Source of the DNA: Aurantiochytrium sp. KH105
Taxonomy: Eukaryota > Sar > Bigyra > Thraustochytrida > Thraustochytriidae
Length of the DNA: 64,000 nucleotides
Assembly (NCBI GenBank): GCA_003116975.1
Contig: BGKB01000035.1
Location: 310,001 to 374,000, forward strand
Reading direction: 5' to 3'
In this document: one piece after another, positions 8,788 to 17,507 of the stretch
Numbering within the stretch: the first letter of the stretch is position 1
Layout: the number at the start of each line of letters is the position of its first letter
Notes under the pieces: generated by a model
What the model was told of the DNA's origin: nothing
The model's input: the letters and a program-made list of their open reading frames with translations, nothing else
Databases searched by the model: none
Translations under genes and position numbers: made by a program

Positions 8788-9685
8788 TGCTCACGCTTAC
8801 TTGCCAGCGTAGTTCGCCTGCTTGCTTACGTTCGACGATCCTTCCCGCCGGCTGCTCCGCCGAGACTTCTTGCTCGGCCCAACGACGCCCGAGGACTTGC
8901 TCGCGGTCTGCAGGCCTTCTTCTTTCAGGTCCGCAATCCCTCGCGCGGCGCGCTCCACCAACCCCACCAACCCCACCAACTTCGACCGGAGCACAGGAGG
9001 CGGTTCCGCAACGGTGCCATGATGGTTCTGAGGTCTGTTCTGTTCTCCGTTCCAAAGATGGCGGGGGCCTATACCGTGTGCGAGCAGCGCAGCAGAGCGC
9101 GAACCCGGCCGGCCTTTTCTCTCGTCTCTTTCTGATTGACGCCCTGCGGCCTGGCGCTGCCGGCGGCTGCTGCGCGGCGGAGAACTCGCACGACCGGCGA
9201 CCGGCCCCGCGCCGCGGACAGAGACCCCACGCGCCTCCGCGGCCCGGCGCCGGAGCTCTGCTGGTCTCGGGCTGCCTGCCGATCTGATCGTCCGTCCAAG
9301 GGGACTCGGACACACGAACAGATCTGGAGCGCGCGCGAGAGACCCCCAGGCCCGCGCAGCAGCTCCGGCGGCGACGGCGACGCAGCCAGGCGCGGCGGCG
9401 AGAGCAGCGGGCGCAGCGCGCTCGCACGCAGCGGCAGAGAGCAGCCGCGCCGGGCTCGTTCGCGGGGCGGCTCGCGACGTGATCGAAGCGACGGTGAGGG
9501 GGCGAACACTGTGTCTCTCTCTCCCTTTGACGTACGTCTTGTGAAGCAGAGGACCAGGCGAGAACGAGCGCGTGCGAGGACGGCCCTATTGAGATACCGC
9601 CTGCCTCACCTCACTCGGCGTCCTCGCCGCTGCACATTGCCAAAAGGGTGCTGCGTTAGGGATTCCTTTTTCGGTCCCAGGAAAA
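8788..9685. other. divergent promoter region
   Basis: About 900 GC-rich bases between divergent start codons of the pseudouridine synthase (-) and the acidic protein (+). It must carry both promoters and 5' UTRs. Open frames here are Arg/Pro/Ala-rich composition artefacts. No RNA gene was recognised. Confidence 0.45.
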
Positions 9686-10636
9686 ATGGCGGAAACAGCC
9701 AAGACAGCCACAGCTGTCGAACCGACGACGCCTTTCCCGAAGCCCCGCGACAAGATTCTCGTGGAGCCGAGCATGGATGAAAGCGCCCCGCTCTTAATTC
9801 GATCTAATACGCTTGGCATGTTTCCTGCTCTTTCTGGCGACTGCGACGCCGAAGGCGAGAGCGGGGACAGCCTCGAAAAGCAGGCGAGCGCCAAACGAAA
9901 AGGCCGCAAGACACGAAGCGCGAAAAAGACCGATGCGGGCGAAACTCAAGACGATGAAGGCCAAGGCAGCTCCGAGGGTACGGCGTCGCGACCGCCCAAG
10001 ATCTCGCGCAAGCATTCGCTCATGTTTCCAGTCTCCTCGATGCTCTTGCACACAACGTCGTCGCTTGATCTGGTGACCGAACCTGCCGACACCCACGTCT
10101 TTGATCAGGATGAAGAAGGCGATGGACCCAATGACAGCAACAGCGAAAACGAGGCTGAGCAGGAAGCGAGCAAAACGGACGACAACGCGAAAACGGGAGA
10201 CGTCAACAAAGATGACGTCAACGACTGTGATGAGGAAGAGTACGAGGATGGTGACGATGCTGTTGGCCCCGAAGGGGTGCGTCATGCCAAGACGATGAGT
10301 GGTGGTGTGACGACAATCGAAGATAGCGCTACGGGCATCGGCGAGGAGGACGAAGAGGACCTCGAGGTGAAGGAGGAAGCCCCGGATGCCGTGGGCAGTG
10401 ACGACGACGACGACGAGGAGGTGGAGGAGGAAGAAGAGGAGGAGAACAATCTGAACGAGAAAGGCGCGGCAGCCTCGGCATCGGCAACATCACCATCATC
10501 AGGAGCAGCAGCAGTAGCAGCATCCTCTGGCCAGTCGCGTATGGAACCAATGGTTCCGGCCCCTGCGAGACCTGGGCCCATCACACGGCGTCAATCTTTC
10601 AAGGATGCATCTCACTCATCGTGGCGCGTCTTTTGA
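9686..10636 (+). CDS. hypothetical acidic, low-complexity protein, 316 aa
   Basis: The ATG lies in an AAAAATGGC context. The product is mostly disordered: an N-terminal part with LLIRSNTLGMFPALS (about 36-50), a basic patch AKRKGRKTRSAKK, a second similar motif SRKHSLMFPVSSMLL near 108-122, then a long Asp/Glu-rich centre and tail (runs such as DDDDDEEVEEEEEEE near 240-254), and a basic end with TRRQSFKDASHSSWRVF. Three basic-Ser motifs (RSNT, RKHS, RRQS), two of them followed by MFP, hint at regulated phosphorylation or short linear binding sites. No domain or family was recognised; a nuclear or signalling scaffold role is only a guess. Confidence 0.7.
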   Translation: MAETAKTATAVEPTTPFPKPRDKILVEPSMDESAPLLIRSNTLGMFPALSGDCDAEGESGDSLEKQASAKRKGRKTRSAKKTDAGETQDDEGQGSSEGTASRPPKISRKHSLMFPVSSMLLHTTSSLDLVTEPADTHVFDQDEEGDGPNDSNSENEAEQEASKTDDNAKTGDVNKDDVNDCDEEEYEDGDDAVGPEGVRHAKTMSGGVTTIEDSATGIGEEDEEDLEVKEEAPDAVGSDDDDDEEVEEEEEEENNLNEKGAAASASATSPSSGAAAVAASSGQSRMEPMVPAPARPGPITRRQSFKDASHSSWRVF

Positions 10637-10841
10637 GAAGAGCACGCACGAGGGTGCCGTTTCTTATCTTTTCCACATTCACAAGATCACGTGGCACCAA
10701 TTCATCGCTGTTAGATCAGGTGTCAAAAAAGAAGAAAACAGAACAGCAAAAGAAGGAAAGATCAAATGTCAAAAAGCAGAAAAAGATATGAAATGAGATT
10801 GTAAGATGCAACAGCAGTAAACCCTCGAGGTAAACGAACAA

Positions 10842-12554
10842 TTATAACCCCTTGGACTTCGTGGAAGACGACATTTCGGCTCGAACAGCTTGCACTTCGC
10901 GCACGAATGGCCGCTCCGCAAAGAGTCCCAGAAACGCGACAAGAGAAATCAGCGCAGAAGCGCCGACTCCAATGTGAGCCGCGGCCCGCGACCACGATGC
11001 AAAATTGGCGTAGAGACTTCCGGCCGAGAGATGTGTGGCTATTGCTGCAAGGACAAAAGCTGCAAGAGAGGTTGCGGCGGGGAATAGTTCCGTCACCGAG
11101 GATCCAGAAGTCGCCACAATGTATCGCACACTAAAGACGATGCGCATGGCCATATTAATGGAGTTTGCAAGAATGAGGCCTGGCGCACGATACTGCACGA
11201 GAGCCGCGGCACTGGCCAAGTAAACGACAGAAAAAACAAAGAGCCAACCATTGAAGCGGCGCAAGGTAGCGTCATTCGCCGTGGCGTGCACATATGCCTC
11301 TGTCACGCCATTGACGGCAAGCACAAGGACGTAAACGCAATAGTACCCGAGAACTTGAGGCGCTGTCGTATGCTCGCTCCAACGCTCGCCATAGAGAAAG
11401 TGGATGAGAAAGTGAGCATAGCTAGGACCGAAAGCGACGAATACTAGCCCAAGTAGCGTCATGGCGCGACACAATAGTGCGACGAGCACACGGGGCGAGA
11501 TACGGGCCGTGGTCGATTGAGGGGCATCAGCAAAGGTATCGCCGTGCTTGGCAAGATCATTGAGTTTGCCAAAGACGGCAAAAGCTGCCTCTTCGATGGG
11601 CAGAAAGACAAAGCGCGCCACAAGAGAGCCTAGATTGAAGACTAGTGCGTACACGGCTTGGTCCGAGGCGTCCGTGGCCAGCGTCACCATGACCATCTTC
11701 TCGCCTTCTGCAAGTACAAGTTTCCATACTTGTTGCAGACTCATGCTGGCAGCTAACTGAAAGAGATCCGCGTCCCGCACGCGGAGCCAGTCCGTCGGCT
11801 TGAGATCCTCGAGACCGTGAAGTGCCCAAATGGGCGAGAGCTCCTGGTTTTGGCCCGTTGTTCTCGAGGCTTGGGCAAAATATGCCGTATAGCCGAGGAG
11901 CAAGGTCGCTGCGTAGGCGACATAACCAAAGGCGAAGGCCTGGAGCCCCATCTTGGCAGCGAGAACCAAGCCAATGGTGACGAGACATCGCGCTGTGACA
12001 GCGAGGGCCTCAATAGCGGAGCGCCGGCCATACGCGAGCTGTCCCTGGGCAGCAACAAACATTGGCTCGCTTAGCAGCTCGGTGACAATGGCAAGGCCCA
12101 CGATCCAGATTGACTGCCGATAGTCCTGCATGCTAATTTTTTCCAGAGCAGCTGCGTCTGCAGACCAAATGAACCATTGGCACGCCAAGGGCGTCGCCGC
12201 CCAACCGGCCAAGACGGCGCACCAGGTGAGGTTGACGAGGTCACGTCGCGTGGCAAGCGCTGCCGCTCCTTGGCCGTGTGCTGCGACGGGGCCGTCTCCG
12301 CGCGCGGCGGCGGTACGCAGACAGGTCCGACGCACGCCTTCGCGCGCCAGCGTCAGCACGACCGTGTACAGCAGGTACAGCTGTACGGACGAGACGCCGA
12401 GCAGAGATGGGTCTTCAAGATGGCGTGTGAGGGCCACATTGAGCACAAAGGTCAGGGCGCGCGAGAGCAGCTGCACGGAGGCAAGCAGCGAGGCACCACG
12501 TAGGGCCGACCCCACGATGCCGGCGCGCTGTGCGCCGTCTTCCTCCCCGCCCAT
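10842..12554 (-). CDS. RFT1: RFT1-like oligosaccharidyl-lipid translocation protein
   Basis: RFT1 is an ER multipass membrane protein of the MOP/MATE-like fold required in N-glycosylation at the stage of Man5GlcNAc2-PP-dolichol. The 570-residue product begins with GIVGSALRGASLLASVQLLS and FVLNVALTRHL, the typical family start, followed by EGVRRTCLR, and about a dozen hydrophobic segments through the whole length, ending in a cytosolic-type tail with EMSSSTKSKGL. The length fits the family (about 540-560). The start is the first ATG and is immediately followed by the conserved domain. It converges on the acidic gene with about 200 bases between stop codons. Whether RFT1 flips the lipid or acts otherwise is disputed, so the role is given in general terms. 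Confidence 0.9.
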   Translation of the reverse strand: MGGEEDGAQRAGIVGSALRGASLLASVQLLSRALTFVLNVALTRHLEDPSLLGVSSVQLYLLYTVVLTLAREGVRRTCLRTAAARGDGPVAAHGQGAAALATRRDLVNLTWCAVLAGWAATPLACQWFIWSADAAALEKISMQDYRQSIWIVGLAIVTELLSEPMFVAAQGQLAYGRRSAIEALAVTARCLVTIGLVLAAKMGLQAFAFGYVAYAATLLLGYTAYFAQASRTTGQNQELSPIWALHGLEDLKPTDWLRVRDADLFQLAASMSLQQVWKLVLAEGEKMVMVTLATDASDQAVYALVFNLGSLVARFVFLPIEEAAFAVFGKLNDLAKHGDTFADAPQSTTARISPRVLVALLCRAMTLLGLVFVAFGPSYAHFLIHFLYGERWSEHTTAPQVLGYYCVYVLVLAVNGVTEAYVHATANDATLRRFNGWLFVFSVVYLASAAALVQYRAPGLILANSINMAMRIVFSVRYIVATSGSSVTELFPAATSLAAFVLAAIATHLSAGSLYANFASWSRAAAHIGVGASALISLVAFLGLFAERPFVREVQAVRAEMSSSTKSKGL

Positions 12555-12961
12555 TCGACCTCTCTCCGTTCATTAACGACTTTGGACAGAAACTCGCAAA
12601 TCCTCAGGATCGATGTCCGCGGCTGTTTGGGCAGAGAGAATCTTCATTTTTTACTTTTTGTTTTGCTTGATCAAACACCTCGAAAGTCGTGCCAAGTTCA
12701 AGCGATGTTGGGCTTCCAAAGGAAAATGATTTCTTTGCAGTGATGCATTGAAAGAATTTCTGGTTGCTCAAGAAGAGGCACATGGTTTTGGATTGGCATG
12801 TTGATACGAAGACTTTTCACATTCTTACAAAGACTGGTCGTAGCCTAGGCTATACGTTTTTTGGAGCAGCGATAGATTCTCCTTTCCCTTTTGTTATTGA
12901 CATTGACAAGAATGATCTGTGTCCGCTTTGCTTGCTTTTTGTAGGGCATGTCAGTGGCAAT
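12555..12961. other. intergenic, AT-richer, between RFT1 start and small membrane gene stop
   Basis: About 400 bases containing the RFT1 promoter side and the 3' UTR of the upstream minus-strand gene. A perfect 12-base palindrome TAGCCTAGGCTA sits at 12841-12852, about 110 bases after the latter's stop. Confidence 0.45.
12841..12852. promoter_or_regulatory. CCTAGG palindrome in 3' flank
   Basis: Perfect palindrome TAGCCTAGGCTA. Related AGGCCT/CCTAGG palindromes occur after several other stop codons in the window; a role in 3'-end formation is a hypothesis. Confidence 0.35.
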
Positions 12962-13369
12962 CTACTTTCCATACTGGAGCAGTGCGTTTCGTGTGCGCCA
13001 TGCCGCAGTAGCGCAAAAGATGCCAATGCCCCACAAGAGAATGCCACCGGCCGTGCGAATCTCTTGAGGCGAATTCCCGTACACTTGAGGCGAAAGGGAG
13101 AATGTGAGGCCCTCGAAGACGGTGGCTGTCGCGAGACCGACCACGGTTGCTCGAAGGCCATCGACATCATCGGGGCTTGCACCGCTCAGTCGCACAAAGA
13201 TTTCATATGTGGCAATAGCCGTGGGCACCATGCCGATATAGAGCGCGTTGAGCACAGACGTTCCCGCCGCTCCTTCTGCCGTCATGGGCACTGTACGATT
13301 GAGAGTGTACGCTGTGGCACCCCAGAAAAGAATGCCCGCGAGCCCAGCGCGAAAATCAATCGTGGCCAT
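12962..13369 (-). CDS. small multipass membrane protein, 135 aa, unknown
   Basis: The product has four likely transmembrane segments: about 8-24 (AGLAGILFWGATAYTLN), 38-58 (VLNALYIGMVPTAIATYEIFV), 73-90 (RATVVGLATATVFEGLTF) and 107-125 (AGGILLWGIGIFCATAAW). Loops are short and the C-terminus is basic. The layout resembles small four-helix membrane proteins such as the DUF5367 group, but I cannot confirm that. The start ATG is the first in frame and is followed directly by the hydrophobic region. It lies head-to-tail with RFT1, about 400 bases apart, with no sign of shared function. Confidence 0.7.
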   Translation of the reverse strand: MATIDFRAGLAGILFWGATAYTLNRTVPMTAEGAAGTSVLNALYIGMVPTAIATYEIFVRLSGASPDDVDGLRATVVGLATATVFEGLTFSLSPQVYGNSPQEIRTAGGILLWGIGIFCATAAWRTRNALLQYGK

Positions 13370-16300
13370 GGTCTCTTGCTGTTAGCCTTCGCGACGCCTC
13401 ACCTCTTCCCCCTGCTCCTGTCTTTCTGGTCGATCTAGTTGCCGCTGTTGCCTTTGATGCCGCTCTACTGGAAGGTTTCTGGCCGTCCGCGTCCCACGTG
13501 AACGTTTTGTTTTGCAGAGCCCGCGCTTCTCCGTGCATCAAGCCTCGAGCTTCATCGCCCGTGAGCTTCATGATGATCTGGGCAACCCAATTTTAAGCAC
13601 AACGCATTTTTCATCGTGCGCAACTCATTCTCGATGGTCTGACAGTGAGTGCGCGCTGATTTCGATGCTTTTGCTTACTACGTGTCGCTATCGCGTCAGA
13701 TTCGGAGCGTGGCATTCTTGAGATCGCGCACACGAACGTACGAAGGCACTCGCGCCCGCAGGAAAGCGCACGTTGGGATGCCCTTTGCGACCTTTCCACC
13801 AGTCGTGGCCCGGAATCTGAAGGGTATGTACACACGCTTGCTCGCCGGCAGCGGGCGACAACTTGCTCCACGGCCGAGCGTCTTGCGTCTCGCTGGATCG
13901 ACTCGATGCCAGCCTAGTTTTTGTTCTTGCCGTTGGACCATTCATTGCCGCTTGCTGCTTCTTTCATTCTCGGTCCACTGTGACTGATTGTGTCTGTCTA
14001 CTCGAGACAGAATCATCATCAGCAGCAGCGTGCGTGTCTTGCACGAGAGAATTTCTGCGCCTGTCATGTGTGGCAGTGGCCATGGTCGCTGATAGAGCAG
14101 CCCAGAGTATCTGGCTATCTATCTCTCCGCGACTGCGACCTGCGATGTGCATTGCACGTTGACGCGGACTAGGCCTCAAGAATCGCAATATGGTCGGAGT
14201 GCCCCTCAAGTATCAAGTGGCAGACTCGCGACGCGCACCTCGGTCCTGGCGAGTGGATAGAACCTCCTTTACTTGCTCGCTAGAGGTGCGGTTTCGCCGT
14301 TGCGTGCGTGCCGTGCGAGCTCGCGTGCGTGCAAGACTTGCCTTTTTCATGACTTGATGAAAAAGAGCATGCCGTCCCTCACGATCCCCGCAATATCCGT
14401 TTAGACGCGGCGAAGATTTGCGTCGATTATCGTTGGTGATGTATGTGATGCCAATGATGACAATGATGCTGGCCGTGGCAGGCTCCAGTGCAGCCAGTAA
14501 GAAAATATATAGCTAGCTAGCTGGCATGACTGGCTTTAGACGCACGATGATGCAGCCAGCAGCAGGTCAATGGCGCCGGGAATTCCTTCGACTTGTCATC
14601 ATGACCACGTATAGCCTGGCTGTGAAGGCGGGGACCCGTTGACTACACATTCGTGCGAGCGTTGCGGTCCGGGCCTTTGTTTGTTTAGGCTATTTCTTAC
14701 AATATTAATGAAGACGACAGCTTCGAGTCGAGTCATGGAGGGAGACGCGAAGCGCAAGGCTGCTGTCGCTGGCCGCCTGCCCTCGCGCACTCGCGTCAGG
14801 ACTGGCGAGCGTTCGTTCACCCATCGGCCGGTCCCGTGCCGTCCGTCGGAACTGCGCCTAGCTTGCGAGCTCCATGGAGCACCACCACCTATTGCTCTTC
14901 CCATGGCTCCTTCCACAAGCTTCCCGCATAGTAGCCAAGAAACACGATGAGCTTGCACGCAGATGTCGCTCCCTGGTGCTCTGTCAACCAGGTCGATTTC
15001 TGCGACCGACCAGTGGCCGGCCCCGCGGTGTGCGAGCTGAGGTGCCTGTCTGGCCGCCGGCACGGCCGCGGCACCGAACCGGGCGCGCGCAGTGCGGCCA
15101 GCGGCGATTCCGTTCGCGGCGCGGCAGGCCTCGCAGCGGCGGCGGCGCAAGCGCCCTCGCGAGGCCGGGTTGTGGGGCCAGCGCGCCCCGAGAGCCGGAC
15201 TCCGCGGGGCCGCTTCTCTTCGTTTTGGTCGCCGGTAGGTTCTAACTAACGGCCTCCTAGAGGAGGCTGCGAAAGGACCCGAGATGTAACGCATAGAATA
15301 CCGAAATAAAGGCTCGCCACGTGGTCGGGGCCAGAGCTTCGAGGCCGCGGAGATCGCCGATTTTGTCCAGCGATGGGTGGCTGGTTGGCTGGTCGATTGA
15401 TTTTAATTGACGCGCGGGATGTCCGCGCCTCCGGAGGGAGTCCAGCCTTCATCTATCATGGCGAGCGTCGTCCGGAATTCGGCTGCGAGGTTGACTTGGC
15501 ACGGGCCTTCTTGCGGCCAGCACTGACCGCCTCGGGGACTGCCACGGATGGGAGAACGAGGTAGCAAATGGGTGAACGAATGAGCGATGAAGGCTGGCGG
15601 AGAAGGAGCATCGGCCGGTAAACCTTGTCAGGAAATGTATGAAATTGAAAAATCGAGATTCTTGCATGTAACAAACAGCCTCCATTTTCATCTTCATCTT
15701 TATCTGTCTGCCATGGCTGCGTTCACCCACGCCCACAATCATGCGTTTTCCCGCCTCCCTCCCTCCCTCGCTCGCATCGTTCGCTCGCATCGTTCGTTCG
15801 CAGGTCTTGAGCCTGCGAGGCCGGCCGCCTCGGGGCACGCGGCTCGGCCACAGCAACGGCGGCGGTTGGTCGGCCAACTCGCAGCGCCGGGTCAATCAAG
15901 TGGAATGGTGGCTTTGTGGCAGACATTTTCGCCAGTACGCTGCGCTGCTCTGCGGCGCGTGCTCCTCTGACCGCAGTGGGAGGAGGACTTGGTTTTCTCC
16001 CATTCAGACATCCATCCGTCCATCCACACGTGCACGCATGCATGCATGCATCCACGCATATATCGCTCCCTCCACGCACGCGTCCGTTGGCGCGAAGAGT
16101 AGTGAGCGCAAGGGGTGGACGCGCGGGTCCCGCGCAGGAATCCGTCATCAAACTCCGAGGCAGCTTTAGAGCCGCGGAAACAGGGAAACTGTCGTCCACT
16201 CTGCAAGAAGAAAATTGAGGGGCGCGCGCATGCTGCGATCGCGCGGGCGGGCGCTCTTCTTTGCTTGCTTACCTACCTCTTGCCGCTGCCAGGTGCCAGG

Positions 16301-16852
16301 TGCTGGCTGCTGCCCTGGCAACAGCAAGCGAGGTTGCTTGCTTTCTTTTCGGGGATCGATCATGCGCGAAAACGAAGACAAGCACCAAATAACAGACAAC
16401 TCCAGACGGACACTCTTGAGGCTCCTACCTGCCAACACCTGCAGAGCAGTGCGGATCCGCCGAACCCGGGCCTCGTCGCTGAAAGGACGATGAACAAAAT
16501 CATCCAACGGGCGGTCCCCGAGAGGGCTTCGCCGCGCACGCGCGCGCCTCGCCGCAAGTCTCCATCTTGCTCTCTCTGTGACTCACCAATCAAATCAACG
16601 TGCTTCCTTCAAGTTTCTTTCGCCTCTTTATTCATCATTTTCTTCAATTTTTTTTTATTTCATTTTTTTTTATTTCGAAAAGTCTCCGTTGGACAGGCGG
16701 GGGACTCGCCCCGGCCGTCCCCGGGGGGGGAACGCGGCAGCGCGTGGTGCGGCTCCATCGCCGCTCGGCGCGGACCTCGCCCGCCCGCCCGCCCCCTCTC
16801 GCGCCTCTCGGCCGCGCGCCCGCGCGCCGCCGGCGGCAGCCGCAGACCCGCT

Positions 16853-16881
16853 TCGCCTCGCCTCGCCTCGCCTCGCCTCGG
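16853..16881. repeat. (CTCGC)n pentanucleotide repeat
   Basis: Five to six tandem CTCGC units in a very GC-rich block about 630 bases upstream of the first metalloprotease. Confidence 0.85.
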
Positions 16882-17044
16882 GTCCTCTCGCCGCGCCCAG
16901 CTCCGCTCGCCGTCGCCGGCCGAGCCGAGTTCAGGCGCCGAGCGGCCGTCCGTTCGAGCGGCGAGCTCTAGATATAGAGACGAGACCGAGAGGAGCACGT
17001 GCAGCGGCCGTTAGGAGGGCCTAGGCGACGCCTAGGCGGCGCAG

Positions 17045-17069
17045 TCTCGTCTCGTCTCGTCTCGTCTCG
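17045..17069. repeat. (TCTCG)n pentanucleotide repeat
   Basis: Five tandem TCTCG units directly after two GCCTAGGC palindromes (17019-17026 and 17030-17037). Confidence 0.85.
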
Positions 17070-17356
17070 CGCTTTGAAACCGCAAGCAAGCAAGCGGAAG
17101 GAAGGCAGGAAGGAAGGAGCATCTGAAGAAATACAGGAGAGCAAGCAGAGTTTAAGCAAAGCCGCATCGAGGGCGCGGCGAGCGAGCTCGCTTGGCGCGG
17201 GGACTCGGACGCGTACCCGGGCTTGCTTGCGTGCTGGCCTGGTGGCGGGCTGGCTTGCCGTCGCTTGGTGGCGGGCTAGCTGGCTGGCTGTGGCCTGCGC
17301 GACAATTGACAACCTCGTCACGGACGAAAGTCAGAAAGAAGGTCAGGCGAACGATC

Positions 17357-17381
17357 GATTGATTGATTGATTGATTGATTG
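17357..17381. repeat. (GATT)n microsatellite
   Basis: Six perfect GATT units about 130 bases upstream of the first metalloprotease start. Confidence 0.9.
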
Positions 17382-17439
17382 GAGGCGGCACGCGCTTGGT
17401 CGCTGCAAAGCGCGGGCAAAAGGCGGACGAGGCGGGCGC

Positions 17440-17483
17440 GCAGGCAGGCAGGCCGGCAGGCAGGCAGGCAGACAGGCAGGCAG
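17440..17483. repeat. (CAGG)n microsatellite, imperfect
   Basis: About ten CAGG units with two interruptions, ending 25 bases before the first metalloprotease ATG, so probably in its 5' UTR. Confidence 0.85.
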
Positions 17484-17507
17484 CGACGCGCGGCAGAGGC
17501 GAGGAGG

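Larger units (their letters stand above)
13370..17507. other. 4.1-kb stretch with no supported gene
   Basis: The open frames here are short, overlap on both strands, are Arg/Pro/Ala/Ser-rich and show no recognisable domain, tRNA or rRNA. The left part is the 5' flank of the small membrane gene, the right part is the 5' flank of the first metalloprotease. Visible structure: a GCCTCCT-AG-AGGAGGC hairpin at about 15252-15267, (GCAT)n at 16034-16051, (CTCGC)n at 16853-16881, two CCTAGG palindromes at about 17019-17037, (TCTCG)n at 17045-17069, (GATT)n at 17357-17381 and (CAGG)n at 17440-17483. A noncoding RNA or a decayed gene cannot be excluded. Confidence 0.5.

Noticed and set aside
14599..15294. 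231-codon minus-strand frame in the gene-free block
   Set aside because: Arg/Ala/Pro-rich, no recognisable domain, overlapped by equally good frames on the other strand.
16115..17014. 299-codon plus-strand frame upstream of the first metalloprotease
   Set aside because: It runs through CTCGC repeats and homopolymers and has no domain; composition artefact.
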